A DNA stretch of 64,000 bases. Source: Janthinobacterium lividum PAMC 25724. GTDB lineage: Bacteria > Pseudomonadota > Gammaproteobacteria > Burkholderiales > Burkholderiaceae_D. The DNA lies in assembly GCA_000242815.2 (NCBI GenBank), contig AHHB01000019.1, forward strand, positions 62,001 to 126,000, given 5' to 3'. Below the pieces are notes generated by a model. That model searched no databases. It had not been told where the DNA came from and saw only the letters and a program-made list of their open reading frames with translations. The position numbers and the translations under genes were made by a program. Positions 36,932-46,280 of the stretch are shown one piece after another. Numbering within the stretch: position 1 is the stretch's first letter; the number at the start of each line of letters is the position of its first letter.

Positions 36932-37717
36932 ATGGCTATCGGATTAATTATCATCGGCGACGAAATCCTGTCGGGCAAGCGTCCTGACCAGCATTTCCCG
37001 AAAGTAGTGAGCATGCTCAAGCAGCGTGGCTTGCAGCTGAGCTGGGCGCAGTACGTGGGTGACGAACCAGCCCGTCTGGTGGCCTTGCTCAAGCGCAGCT
37101 TTGCCAGCGGCGACATCGTTTTCAGCTTTGGCGGCATCGGCGCCACGCCGGACGACCATACGCGCCAGGCGGCGGCCGATGCGCTGGGCTTGCCGCTGGT
37201 GCTGCATCCGCAGGGCAAGCGCAATATCGAGCAGCGCATCATGGAAATGGGCGCAGAGGCGGGCGTGCCGGCGGACTTGAACTCGCCGGAAAACTTGCAC
37301 CGCCTGAAAATGGCAGAGTTTGTCGAGGGTGCCGCGCTGATTCCGAATCCGTACAATAAGATTGCCGGCTTTGCCGTGCGCGAGCATTATTTCGTGCCCG
37401 GCTTTCCCGTCATGTCCTGGCCCATGATCGAATGGGTGCTCGAGACGCATTATGCGCACCTGTTCAACCAGGTGCCGCATGCGGAACATGCCTTGCTCGT
37501 ATATGAAACGGCCGAGTCTTCGCTGACGCCGCTGATGCTGCGCCTGGAAGCGCAGTTTGCGCTCATCAAAGTGTTCAGCCTGCCTAGCGTGGGCGATGCG
37601 CAAACGCGCCGGCATATCGAACTGGGCGTCAAGGGCGAACCCGCGCAAGCGGCTGCCGCCTTCGCCGCGATGCGCGCCGCGCTCGACGCGCTGCAGGCCG
37701 AGTACACCCCTATCTGA
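36932..37717 (+). CDS. CinA-like MoCF-domain protein
   Basis: This 261-aa protein has the molybdopterin-binding (MoCF_biosynth/MogA) domain: AIGLIIIGDEILSGKRPDQHF, DIVFSFGGIGATPDDHTRQAAADALG, and FFVPGFPVMSWPMIEW-like segments toward the middle. It lacks the C-terminal PncC amidohydrolase domain of full CinA. The GAGGAA RBS is close to the ATG. It may salvage or process nucleotides such as ADP-ribose; function of this short form is uncertain. Confidence 0.85.
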   Translation: MAIGLIIIGDEILSGKRPDQHFPKVVSMLKQRGLQLSWAQYVGDEPARLVALLKRSFASGDIVFSFGGIGATPDDHTRQAAADALGLPLVLHPQGKRNIEQRIMEMGAEAGVPADLNSPENLHRLKMAEFVEGAALIPNPYNKIAGFAVREHYFVPGFPVMSWPMIEWVLETHYAHLFNQVPHAEHALLVYETAESSLTPLMLRLEAQFALIKVFSLPSVGDAQTRRHIELGVKGEPAQAAAAFAAMRAALDALQAEYTPI

Positions 37718-38081
37718 GATGTTGCCAGTCCGGCACCAGCAGCTTTGTCGCTGGCGTCCGGCCGGTCTTGCATGCAGGTACGCAAGCAACCGTTACAAGA
37801 CGTTGTTTTTTTGCGAAAATCTTCGATGAAGCAAGATTTTTGTGTGCGCTCGTCAGGTGTTTTCAGGCCAATGTGGTGGAATGGTGAGCAGGGACCTGGC
37901 GTGTCAAACGTGGGGTTGCCTGCCTGTGTAGTAAGAAGTTTTTTTGATTCACCGGTATGGACATCATGTTAAGCAAGCTTTGTTGTGAGCGGCCCTGGCT
38001 GCCCCCTGCCTTATCCTGCGCGGAGCGGTATCGCTACCGTATTTTTCGCGCTGTCCACATCCAACCTTTCCCCAGCATCCC
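37718..38081. other. Intergenic region before the PBP gene
   Basis: This is 364 bp between cinA-like and the penicillin-binding protein. No gene is convincing. AT-rich DNA near 37805-37845 may carry a promoter, but no clear consensus pair was fixed. Confidence 0.4.
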
Positions 38082-41000
38082 ATGAAAGACACAGGCGTCA
38101 ATCTGGCCGCGCAAGAGCGGCCCCCCTCGGATCCAGTTGCCGAGGCGCCGCCGCCGGCGAGCCGGCCGAAGAAGCGCCGTTCGCGCATCTGGCCGATCTT
38201 TGCCATCATTGCGCTGGCGCTGATCGCCGGCGTGGCGTGGTTCGTCATGCGCGAAGTGCGCACCTCGGCCCTGCAGGCCGAGTTTTTTACGCGCCTTGAC
38301 CGTCAACTGACGTTCAAGGTCGAGCCTGGCCCAGCAGCGGCCGGTGCCATCCGCTATCCGCAGCACGGTCCGTATGACGAGCGGCTCGGCTATGCCAGCC
38401 TGCCCGATTTCATTGCCAAGCTGAACGCGCGCGACTATGCCGTCACGGCGCAGGCGCGTATGTCGCCGAAGATGGTGCAACTGGTTGACCGGGGCATCTT
38501 TGCTACCTATCACGAGAAAAACCGGGCCGGACTGAGCATCCTCGATTGCCGCGCCGCGCCCCTGTTCGCGGCCAGTTATCCCGAGCGCATGTTCGACAGC
38601 TTTGCCGAAGCGCCACCGGCGCTGGTGCAAAGTCTGCTGTTCATTGAAAACCGCGAATTGCTCGATCCCGGTACGCCCATGCGCAATCCTGCGGTGGAAT
38701 GGGATCGCCTGAGCAAGGCGGTTCTGGACAAGGCGCTCAACCTGTTCGGCGGCCACCGCAGCGGTGGCGGCAGCACTCTGGCCACGCAGATTGAAAAATA
38801 CCGCCATTCGGAAGACGGGCGCACCACTTCGATGCAGGATAAATTGCTGCAGATGGTGTCGGCCAGCCTGCGTTCCTACCAGGATGGCGAGAACACCATG
38901 GAAGCGCGGCGCAAGATCGTCGTCAATTACCTCAATACAGTGCCGCTGTCGGCCAAAAGTGGTTTTGGCGAAGTCAACGGCATTGGCGATGGCATGTGGG
39001 TTTGGTATGGTCGCCCCTTTGCCGAAGTGAAGACTTTGCTCAAGGGTAATATGGACCAGCCAGGCAGTGCGCTGGCCTACAAGCAGGCGCTGAGCTTGCT
39101 GATCGCGCAGCGCCGTCCCTCGCATTATCTGGTGGCCGGTGGTGCCGACCTGGAAGAATTGAGCAACAGCCATCTGCGCCTGCTGGCGCAAGCGGGCGTG
39201 ATTTCGCCGCAGCTGCGCGATGCGGCTATCGCCGAGAAGCTGCAGCCGTCGACCGCTTCGGGCGTGCAATCGGAAGCGTCCACCTCGTTCGTCACGCGCA
39301 AGGCTTCGAATGCCGTGCGCAACCACTTGGCCAGCATGCTCGGCGATCCGCGCTTGTACAACCTCGACCGCCTCGACCTGAAAGTGGTCAGCACGCTCGA
39401 CGCGCAGGCGCAAAATGCCGTTACCAAGGTCTTGCGCGAGTTGCGCGACCCGGAAGTGGCAAAAGCGGCCGGCTTGACGGGCAAGGGCATGCTGGGCAAT
39501 GGCGACCCCGCCAACGTGGTCTACAGTTTCACCCTGCTGCAAAAGGGCGAGCAAGCCAACTTGCTGCGCGTGCAGACGGACAATTTTGACCAGCCACTCG
39601 ACATCAACGAAGGCGCCAAGCTGGACCTGGGCTCCACGGCCAAGCTGCGCACCCTGGTGACGTATCTGGACATCATCGACCAGTTGCACCAGCGCTATAG
39701 TGACATGGGCGCCGCCGAGCTGGGCAAGATCGCCGTCGATCCGAAGGACATGCTGTCGCAGTGGGCGATTGCCTACTTGAAACCATTGCCGCTCGGCGAA
39801 GCGCGCAAGCTGCCGGCCATGCTGGCGGCCGCCATGGAGCGCAAATATTCGGGCAACCCGGGTGAAGGCTTCTTCACGGGCGGCGGCTTGCATCATTTTG
39901 GCAACTTTTCCAAGCTCGATGACAACCGCATTTTGACGCTGCAGCAGGCGCTGCGCCAATCGACCAACCTGGTGTTCGTGCGCCTGATGCGCGACGTGGC
40001 CCGCTACTATATGTTCTCGCGCCCCGATTCCTCGGCCTCCCTGCTGGCGGACGCGGACGATCCGCGCCGGGCCCAGTACCTGAGCCGTTTTGCCGACAAG
40101 GAAGGGCGCGAATTCCTGCAACGCTTTTACCAAAAGTATCGCGGCAAGAGCGTTGATGAGCAGGAAAAGATTTTGCTGGCCAGCATACGCCCGACGCCCG
40201 TGCGCCTGGCCAATATCTTCCGCAGCACCAATCCCAAGGGCACGCTGGCGGAATTTGGCGATTTCCTCAATGCCAACTTGCCGTCGCAAAACGAAGTGCC
40301 GCCCGAGCGCGTAGCCAAGCTGTACCAGCAGTATGAGATGGAAAACTGGTCGCTGGCCGACCGCGGCTATTTGGCCAATGTGCATCCGCTGGAATTGTGG
40401 ATGGTGGCGTATCTGCGCCAGCACGACGGTTCCACCCTGTCGCAGATGGTGGCGGCGAGCGAAAAGCAACGCCAGCAAGTGTACCAATGGTTGTTCAATA
40501 CGCACCGCAAGCATGCACAGGACCGCCGCATCGCCAATTTGCTGGAAGTGGAAGGTTTCCTGGAAATCCACCGCCAGTGGAAGAAGATGGGGTATCCCTT
40601 CGATTCGCTGGTGCCGTCCTATGCGACCACCCTGGGCGCGTCGGCCGACCGTCCCGCGGCGCTGGCCGAGTTGATGGGCATCATCATCAACGATGGCGTG
40701 CGCAAACCGAGCGTGCGCATCGATTCCATGCATTTCGCGGCCAATACGCCGTACGACACCATGCTCAAGCGGGGCAGCAAGGTGGAGGCGGAACAAGTGC
40801 TGTCGCCCGACGTGGCCAAGGCCGTCGCCAAGGCCATTCGCGAAGTGGTGTCGGATGGCACCGCCAAACGCGCCAAGACGGCGTTTGTCGGCGCCGACGG
40901 CGTGCCTATTGCCATGGGCGGCAAGACGGGGACGGGCGACCAGCGTTTCGACGTATATGGCGCCGGTGGCCGCCTGATCGAGTCGCGCTATGTGAATCGT

Positions 41001-41198
41001 TCGGCCACATTCGTCTTCAATATCGGCGAGCGCTTCTATGGCAGCATGACGGCCTATGTGCGGGGACCGGAATCGAAGAACTACGATTTCACCAGCGCCT
41101 TGCCGGTGCAATTGCTGGTGTCCCTGGCGCCGAGTCTGATGCCGCTGATTGAGCCGCCCGCGCCGGCCGAGGGCGTGGCGCAGCAGTGCACGAATTGA
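38082..41198 (+). CDS. Bifunctional class A penicillin-binding protein, divergent
   Basis: This 1038-aa protein has one membrane anchor (WPIFAIIALALIAGVAWFVM, about 37-56). A glycosyltransferase family 51 domain follows, with ENRELL near 188 (family ED/EN-R-F site) and GGGSTLATQIEKYRHS near 228 (family GGSTxxQQ). The transpeptidase domain has SxxK as LGSTAKLR (Ser near 518), SxN as QSTNLVF (near 627) and GGKTGTGD (KTG near 948). Large inserts make it longer than usual PBP1a/1b (about 800). It probably builds peptidoglycan, perhaps under special conditions. The altered GT51 motif (A-T-Q rather than T-Q-Q) is notable. Confidence 0.85.
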   Translation: MKDTGVNLAAQERPPSDPVAEAPPPASRPKKRRSRIWPIFAIIALALIAGVAWFVMREVRTSALQAEFFTRLDRQLTFKVEPGPAAAGAIRYPQHGPYDERLGYASLPDFIAKLNARDYAVTAQARMSPKMVQLVDRGIFATYHEKNRAGLSILDCRAAPLFAASYPERMFDSFAEAPPALVQSLLFIENRELLDPGTPMRNPAVEWDRLSKAVLDKALNLFGGHRSGGGSTLATQIEKYRHSEDGRTTSMQDKLLQMVSASLRSYQDGENTMEARRKIVVNYLNTVPLSAKSGFGEVNGIGDGMWVWYGRPFAEVKTLLKGNMDQPGSALAYKQALSLLIAQRRPSHYLVAGGADLEELSNSHLRLLAQAGVISPQLRDAAIAEKLQPSTASGVQSEASTSFVTRKASNAVRNHLASMLGDPRLYNLDRLDLKVVSTLDAQAQNAVTKVLRELRDPEVAKAAGLTGKGMLGNGDPANVVYSFTLLQKGEQANLLRVQTDNFDQPLDINEGAKLDLGSTAKLRTLVTYLDIIDQLHQRYSDMGAAELGKIAVDPKDMLSQWAIAYLKPLPLGEARKLPAMLAAAMERKYSGNPGEGFFTGGGLHHFGNFSKLDDNRILTLQQALRQSTNLVFVRLMRDVARYYMFSRPDSSASLLADADDPRRAQYLSRFADKEGREFLQRFYQKYRGKSVDEQEKILLASIRPTPVRLANIFRSTNPKGTLAEFGDFLNANLPSQNEVPPERVAKLYQQYEMENWSLADRGYLANVHPLELWMVAYLRQHDGSTLSQMVAASEKQRQQVYQWLFNTHRKHAQDRRIANLLEVEGFLEIHRQWKKMGYPFDSLVPSYATTLGASADRPAALAELMGIIINDGVRKPSVRIDSMHFAANTPYDTMLKRGSKVEAEQVLSPDVAKAVAKAIREVVSDGTAKRAKTAFVGADGVPIAMGGKTGTGDQRFDVYGAGGRLIESRYVNRSATFVFNIGERFYGSMTAYVRGPESKNYDFTSALPVQLLVSLAPSLMPLIEPPAPAEGVAQQCTN

Positions 41199-41233
41199 GA
41201 CGCCGTTGCCGCTGAAGAGCAGGCCCCTACGGT

Positions 41234-41399
41234 TAATGCCGTTCAGTCTAGGGTTTTGGCGTGATTGATGAGCGCCAGTAAATTCGCTAGCCCCAGCGGC
41301 AAAGAGCTGGGGTCGGTCACTTCGTGATCGGAATGTGCTCCATTGAAGCACATTCCCCCAGCGGGTCCGACCCCAGTCCTTGTTCTTGGGCTAAAATTA
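41234..41399 (+). mobile_element. MITE-like element copy B, right end deleted
   Basis: The left terminal repeat (TAATGCCGTTCAGTCTA, slightly diverged) and the body match copy A, including the GGAATGTGCT / AGCACATTCC hairpin. The last about 28 bp before the end are lost (the sequence jumps from GGGCTAAAA to TTA), so the right terminal repeat is missing. It is flanked by GGCCCCTACGGT on the left and GGCCCCTGGGGCCG on the right, imperfect target duplications shared with copy C. Confidence 0.8.
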
Positions 41400-41413
41400 G
41401 GCCCCTGGGGCCG

Positions 41414-41571
41414 TAATGCCGTTCAGTTAAGGGTTATGGCGTGATTGATGAGCGCCAGTAAATTCGCTCAACCCAGAGGCAAAGAGCTGGGGTCAGACCC
41501 TCAGGGTCCGACCCCTGTCCTAGTTCTTGGGCTAAAAATAGCATCACTAACACACTAACTGAACGGCATTA
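41414..41571 (+). mobile_element. MITE-like element copy C, internal hairpin deleted
   Basis: Both 16-bp terminal repeats are intact (41414-41429 and 41556-41571). The 158-bp body matches copy A but lacks about 40 bp, exactly the TCAC/GTGA and GGAATGTGCT hairpin segment. The flanks GGCCCCTGGGGCCG and GGCCCCTGTGGCCG are near-identical, consistent with insertion by duplication at the 3' end of the PBP gene. Confidence 0.85.
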
Positions 41572-41686
41572 GGCCCCTGTGGCCGGTTTTTTTGGTACGC
41601 TACATGACGCCAGCTTCGCTGCAGGGCGTGCACCGCGTCCGCGATTGCCATGCCATCGGCGGCAGGCGCGATGCCATCGTGCCCGG

Positions 41687-42292
41687 CTAGCCGGCAAATA
41701 CGGCGGTTTTATCTTCCAGGCGCGCGTGGAAGGCGGCAATGGCGGGCGTGTCCGGGCGTTGCATGGGCGCCATCAGCCAGCGCTTGACGGACAGGCCCAG
41801 CACGATATCGGCTAGGCTGAACTGTTGGCCGCACACATACGCGCCCGTGCGCTGTAACTGCTGTTCGAGCACGCCCATCATCTTGTTCCATCCGGCAATC
41901 CCGACCGCCAGCTGCGTCGCATCCTGGTGTGCGGGGCTGTGGCGCACCAGCGACATGAAGGCGTAGCGCCAGCTATTGTTCAAGTCGCCCATTTGCCAAT
42001 CCATCCATTTTTCCACTTCCGCGCGGGCGCGGGGATGAGTCGGCAGCAAGTCCCCGCGGCCCGCCTGGGCGCACAGGTAACGGCATATCGTGTTCGATTC
42101 CCATAGCACCAGGTCGCCATCGAGCAGCACCGGCACCATGGCGTTCGGATTCAGGGCCAGGAAGGCCGGCTCGTCGGTGGCGCGAAAGCCGCTGCCCCAG
42201 TCTTCGCGTTCGTACGGCAGGTCGAGTTCCTCGCAGGTCCACAAGACTTTGCGGACATTGATCGAGGCGGCTTTTCCAAGAATTTTCAGCAT
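41687..42292 (-). CDS. Glutathione S-transferase family protein
   Basis: This 201-aa protein starts at MLKILGKAASINVRKVLW; a longer frame to 42400 is not supported. The N-terminal thioredoxin-like domain contains NPNAMVPVLLDGDLVLWESNTICRYL (cis-Pro and the ES glutathione contact). The C-terminal helical domain includes GQQFSLADIVLGLSVKRWL (GST N-capping motif). It conjugates or reduces small electrophiles with glutathione in the cytoplasm. It is divergent from the TAXI gene. Confidence 0.93.
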   Translation of the reverse strand: MLKILGKAASINVRKVLWTCEELDLPYEREDWGSGFRATDEPAFLALNPNAMVPVLLDGDLVLWESNTICRYLCAQAGRGDLLPTHPRARAEVEKWMDWQMGDLNNSWRYAFMSLVRHSPAHQDATQLAVGIAGWNKMMGVLEQQLQRTGAYVCGQQFSLADIVLGLSVKRWLMAPMQRPDTPAIAAFHARLEDKTAVFAG

Positions 42293-42402
42293 GCAGGGCT
42301 CCAAGGCGCAGGTGATGGATCTGCCACTGTAGCCGAAATGGCCACGCCGCAGCGGCGAAAGTGCCTTGCGTAGTTGCGCTTTTCTTGGCATCGTAGCCAC
42401 CC

Positions 42403-43776
42403 ATGAAACCCATGCGCCACCACATGTCCAAAATCCTCGCGTTCAGCCGCTTTTCCGTGCGCGATTTCCTCGCCACCGCCGGTCCCACTGTGCTGCTGGC
42501 GGGCGCGTTTTGCGCGCTCGCTTATTGGCTAGTCGACCCGGCGCCGCCGCGCCAGGTGAGCTTGTCGACGGGGCAGGACAACAGCGCATATGAAGAATTT
42601 GGCAAGAACTATGCGGCTACCCTGGCCAAGCACGGCATCAAGGTGAGCTTGCAGCCATCGCTGGGCTCGCAGGACAACTTGCAGCGCTTAAATAGCGGCA
42701 AGACCGATATTGCCTTCGTGCAAAGTGGCTCGACAGAGCACGCCGATGCCGAGCGCCATGGCTTGATTTCGCTGGGCAGCTTGTTTACGGAACCTGTCTG
42801 GCTGTTCCTGCGCGAAGACAAGGCGGTCACGCAACTGACGCAATTGAAGGGCATGAAGATCAATCTGGGGCCGCCAGGCACGGGTGTGCCTGGCCTGTTC
42901 CGGCAGTTGCTGTCCGCCAATGGTGTGGATGCCACGGAACTGAGCGTGAGCGACTTGCAAAATACGCCCGCCACGGTGGAACTGCTGGAAGGGCGCATCG
43001 ATGGTCTCGTATTCAGCTCGGCGCCGGAAGCGCCGCTGATCCAGATGCTGCTGCAAACGCCAGGCATCAAGCTGTTCGATTTTTCGCAAGCCGAGGCGTA
43101 CACGCGGCGCCTGCCTTTCCTCACGCATGTGGTCTTGCCTCGCGGCATCGTCGACCTGGGCAAAAACATCCCCGCCCAGGATTACCACCTGATCGCGCCC
43201 ACCGCTACCCTGGTTGCGCGCGAAGACTTGCATCCTGCCTTGATGGATCTGTTCGTCCAGGCGGCGGCCCGCATTCACGGCGGCACGGGCTGGTTCCAGC
43301 AGCAGGGGCAGTTCCCGTCCGCGCGCTATACGGAAATTCCCGTCGCGCCTGAAGCGCTGAAATTTTACAAGGATGGCGCGCCCGTGCTGCAGCGCTACAT
43401 GAGTTTTTGGCTGGCCAATTTCTTTGACCGCATGTGGGTGCTGGTGGTGGCGCTCGGTGCCTTGATCTTGCCGCTATCGCGCGTGGTGCCACCGCTGTAT
43501 GTGTGGCGCATCCGCTCGCGCGTGTACCGCTGGTATGGCCAGTTGCGCACGGTGGAGCAGGCGCTGGAAGACGTGCCGCAAGCGCAGCGCGCGCAAGTGT
43601 ATGCGGCGCAATTGCAGCGGCTGGACCAGATCGAGGAAATGGTCAACCAGATCTCGATTCCGCTGTCGTTTGCCGATGGCCTGTATGGCTTGCGCAGCCA
43701 CATCAATTTCGTGCGCAAGCGCATCTTGGGCCTGATGGCAGAGCCTCCAGCGCTTGACACGGGCCAGCGTGTCTGA
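42403..43776 (+). CDS. TAXI-family TRAP solute-binding protein with membrane anchors
   Basis: This 457-aa protein has ATG 42403 or ATG 42424 (MSKILAFSRF) as start; neither has a strong RBS. One N-terminal helix is followed by a TAXI binding domain (VSLSTGQDNSAYEEFGKNYAA, GSQDNLQRLNSGKTDIAFVQSG, MKINLGPPGTGVPGLFRQLL). A second helix (MWVLVVALGALILPLSRVVP) precedes a cytoplasmic coiled C-terminus. No TRAP permease gene is adjacent, so it may be a sensor-like or orphan form. Confidence 0.85.
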   Translation: MKPMRHHMSKILAFSRFSVRDFLATAGPTVLLAGAFCALAYWLVDPAPPRQVSLSTGQDNSAYEEFGKNYAATLAKHGIKVSLQPSLGSQDNLQRLNSGKTDIAFVQSGSTEHADAERHGLISLGSLFTEPVWLFLREDKAVTQLTQLKGMKINLGPPGTGVPGLFRQLLSANGVDATELSVSDLQNTPATVELLEGRIDGLVFSSAPEAPLIQMLLQTPGIKLFDFSQAEAYTRRLPFLTHVVLPRGIVDLGKNIPAQDYHLIAPTATLVAREDLHPALMDLFVQAAARIHGGTGWFQQQGQFPSARYTEIPVAPEALKFYKDGAPVLQRYMSFWLANFFDRMWVLVVALGALILPLSRVVPPLYVWRIRSRVYRWYGQLRTVEQALEDVPQAQRAQVYAAQLQRLDQIEEMVNQISIPLSFADGLYGLRSHINFVRKRILGLMAEPPALDTGQRV

Positions 43777-43863
43777 AGCGTCCAGCCACGCTGGCAACGG
43801 CATCTGGCCGAGGCCCAGCCCTGGCCCTAGCCCGGATACACAGCGCTTCAGTTGCTCCTGGCT

Positions 43864-44325
43864 TCAGGCGCCCAGCCACGGCAGTCCCGCCTTGCACCAG
43901 CCGCCGATCTGTTTGCGGTGGCCATCGGCGTCCTTGTCGCCCTCGAAGCCTTCGAGGATGTCGAAGCAGTTCGCATAGCCGTGTTCGCTCGCCAGCTTGG
44001 CCGCATGGCGCGAACGCACGCCGGAGCGGCACAGGAATAGCAGTACCGCGTCCTTGCCGGTCTGGGCTGCCAGTTGCGCGAGGAAGGCGGGATTCGGTAC
44101 GCCGCCCGGATACGTGGCCCATTGCACCGCGACATGCTGGGTGTCGGCGATGTCAACCCGACCGACCCAGTCGCGCTCGGCATTCGTGCGCACATCGATG
44201 AGCTTGACGCCGGCATCGCCCTGCAGCAGTGCATACGCTTCGTGCGGCGTGACGGCACCGGCATACGGCGTACCTTCATTGGCCCGGCTGCGGGCAGTGC
44301 TCAGGATGTCGGCGGCGGTAGTCAT
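43864..44325 (-). CDS. Rhodanese-like domain protein
   Basis: This 153-aa protein starts at ATG 44325 (MTTAADILSTARS), preceded by GAGG. A single rhodanese domain carries the active-site loop LFLCRSGVRSRHAA with the catalytic Cys. CDC25/rhodanese CH2A-type VKLIDVRTNAERDWVGRV is also visible. It transfers sulfane sulfur or binds thiosulfate-like ligands in the cytoplasm. It is divergent from glnA across the NtrC-site region. Confidence 0.92.
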   Translation of the reverse strand: MTTAADILSTARSRANEGTPYAGAVTPHEAYALLQGDAGVKLIDVRTNAERDWVGRVDIADTQHVAVQWATYPGGVPNPAFLAQLAAQTGKDAVLLFLCRSGVRSRHAAKLASEHGYANCFDILEGFEGDKDADGHRKQIGGWCKAGLPWLGA

Positions 44326-44450
44326 GGCGTCCTCGGTGAAAGTGGAAAGGGATAAACGATTATAGTGCGCCGTGCGCATCGCGCAAATGGGGATACGCGC
44401 TGCACGGCGCATGCACCACAAGAAGGCATTTTTCAGGAATCCGCAAAAAA

Positions 44451-44467
44451 TGCACGATAATAGTGCG
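44451..44467 (+). promoter_or_regulatory. Putative NtrC binding site 1 (glnA enhancer)
   Basis: TGCACGATAATAGTGCG fits the NtrC dyad TGCAC-N7-GTGCA with one mismatch. It lies about 145 bp upstream of the sigma54 promoter and 29 bp from site 2, close to three helical turns. Confidence 0.7.
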
Positions 44468-44479
44468 TTGTTTGTTTTT

Positions 44480-44496
44480 TGCACTTGCATAGTGCA
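44480..44496 (+). promoter_or_regulatory. Putative NtrC binding site 2 (glnA enhancer)
   Basis: TGCACTTGCATAGTGCA is a perfect TGCAC-N7-GTGCA dyad. With site 1 it forms a typical tandem enhancer for sigma54-dependent nitrogen control. Confidence 0.75.
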
Positions 44497-44594
44497 TTCT
44501 GAACGTGATGCAAACGCGTGTGAGAAACCCGGGCATGAAAATTTTCACGGGGATGGCAGGTATTCTGCTGTCGCTACCACGCTGCTTCTGGAGC

Positions 44595-44610
44595 TGGCAT
44601 GGAATCTGCT
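44595..44610 (+). promoter_or_regulatory. Sigma54 (-24/-12) promoter of glnA
   Basis: TGGCATGGAATCTGCT matches the TGGCACG-N4-TTGCA pattern with the invariant GG/GC spacing. It is about 100 bp upstream of the glnA ATG. Confidence 0.75.
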
Positions 44611-44709
44611 ATGATCCTTGTGAGTTTTGGTGGCACGCAATGTTTGCTTCGCTGCATCAGCCCAGACGCATTAAGGTCGGCTCACCCCACATTCATTTAG
44701 GAGATACGC

Positions 44710-46125
44710 ATGGCAATGACAGCCGCAGAAGTCTTGAAGATGGTAGAAGAAAACGAAGTCAAATTCGTTGATTTCCGCTTTGCCGACACCCGTGGTAAAG
44801 AGCAGCACGTGACGGTTCCCGTGTCGCACTTCGACATGGATAAATTCGAGTCGGGCCACGCCTTTGACGGTTCTTCGATCGCTGGCTGGAAAGGCATTGA
44901 AGCGTCCGACATGATTTTGCTGCCGGATCCAAACACCGCCAATATCGATCCGTTCATGGAAGAAACCACGCTGTTCATGCAGTGCGACGTGATCGAACCA
45001 TCGGACGGCAAGGGCTATGACCGCGACCCGCGCTCGATCGCGAAACGCGCCGAAGCCTACCTGAAATCGTCGGGCATGGGCGACACCGCCTACTTCGGCC
45101 CTGAGCCAGAATTCTTCATCTTCGACAGCGTGCGCTGGAAGATCGACATGTCGGGTTGCTTTGTCAAGATCGGTTCGGACGAAGGTTCATGGTCGACCGG
45201 CAAGGATATCGAGGGCGGCAACAGCGGCCACCGTCCTACCGTCAAGGGCGGCTACTTCCCGGTGCCACCAGTGGACAGCTTCCAGGACATGCGTTCGGAA
45301 ATGTGCCTGATTCTGGAATCGCTGGGCATCCCGGTTGAAGTACACCATCACGAAGTCGCCGGCGCCGGCCAGAATGAAATCGGCACCAAGTTCTCGACCC
45401 TGGTCGAGCGCGCCGACTGGACGCAAAACCTGAAATACGTGGTGTGGAACGTGGCGCACAGCTATGGCAAAACCGCTACCTTCATGCCGAAACCTATCGT
45501 TGGCGACAACGGTTCGGGCATGCACGTGCATCAATCCGTATGGAAAGATGGCAAAAACCTGTTCGCTGGCGACGGCTATGCCGGCCTGTCCGATTTCGCC
45601 CTGTACTACATCGGCGGCATCATCAAGCACGCCAAGGCTTTGAATGCGATCACCAACCCGGGCACCAACTCGTACAAGCGTCTGGTACCAGGCTACGAAG
45701 CTCCGGTGAAATTGGCGTACTCGGCGAAAAACCGCTCCGCCTCGATCCGTATCCCGCACGTGGCCAATCCAAAAGGCCGCCGCGTCGAAGCGCGTTTCCC
45801 GGATCCACTGGCGAACCCGTACCTGTGTTTCGCTGCACTGTTGATGGCTGGCCTGGACGGCGTTGCCAACAAGATCCATCCGGGCGAAGCAGCCTCGAAA
45901 GATCTGTACCATCTGCCGCCAGAAGAAGACGCACTGATCCCTACCGTGTGCGCTTCGCTGGAAGAAGCACTCGATGCGCTGGACAAGGATCGCGAGTTCC
46001 TGACCCGTGGTGGCGTGTTCAGCGATTCCATGATCGACGCTTATCTGGAATTGAAAATGCAGGACGTGCAGCGCATGCGCATGACCACGCATCCAGCCGA
46101 GTTCGATATGTACTACTCGCTGTAA
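44710..46125 (+). CDS. glnA: Glutamine synthetase, type I
   Basis: This 471-aa protein has [16 protein letters not shown], the metal-binding PEPEFF segment, NGSGMHVH-type [32 protein letters not shown], and the adenylylation loop [10 protein letters not shown] (Tyr near 397). It makes glutamine from glutamate, ammonia and ATP as a dodecamer and is controlled by GlnE adenylylation. The AGGAGA RBS is ideal. A sigma54 promoter and two NtrC sites lie upstream. A DUF4124 protein, glnL and glnG follow. Confidence 0.98.
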   Translation: MAMTAAEVLKMVEENEVKFVDFRFADTRGKEQHVTVPVSHFDMDKFESGHAFDGSSIAGWKGIEASDMILLPDPNTANIDPFMEETTLFMQCDVIEPSDGKGYDRDPRSIAKRAEAYLKSSGMGDTAYFGPEPEFFIFDSVRWKIDMSGCFVKIGSDEGSWSTGKDIEGGNSGHRPTVKGGYFPVPPVDSFQDMRSEMCLILESLGIPVEVHHHEVAGAGQNEIGTKFSTLVERADWTQNLKYVVWNVAHSYGKTATFMPKPIVGDNGSGMHVHQSVWKDGKNLFAGDGYAGLSDFALYYIGGIIKHAKALNAITNPGTNSYKRLVPGYEAPVKLAYSAKNRSASIRIPHVANPKGRRVEARFPDPLANPYLCFAALLMAGLDGVANKIHPGEAASKDLYHLPPEEDALIPTVCASLEEALDALDKDREFLTRGGVFSDSMIDAYLELKMQDVQRMRMTTHPAEFDMYYSL

Positions 46126-46160
46126 TGGCGCCATGCCGGCAACTTGCCGGTAGTGAGTGA

Positions 46161-46199
46161 AAAACGCGGGTGAGGCGATGGTCTTGCCCGCGTTTTTTT
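46161..46199 (+). terminator. glnA terminator
   Basis: The stem AAAACGCGGG / CCCGCGTTTT with a long loop is followed by a T-run, 36 bp after the glnA stop. It limits read-through into the regulator genes. Confidence 0.85.
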
Positions 46200-46280
46200 A
46201 TGCAGTACGCCCATGCGGCGGCAGCACGTGTTGTATAGTCGGCCCAGGAACGATGCGGCAGGTGCCGACAGGAGTCGAGA

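Noticed and set aside
38034-41351. Very long open frame on the minus strand opposite the PBP gene
   Set aside because: It mirrors codon positions of a high-GC gene with clear PBP motifs, has no recognised domain and spans the MITE copies.
44631-44647. Second sigma54-like sequence TGGCACGCAATGTTTGC before glnA
   Set aside because: The GG to GC distance is 2 bp too long for a functional -24/-12 promoter; the site at 44595 has exact spacing.
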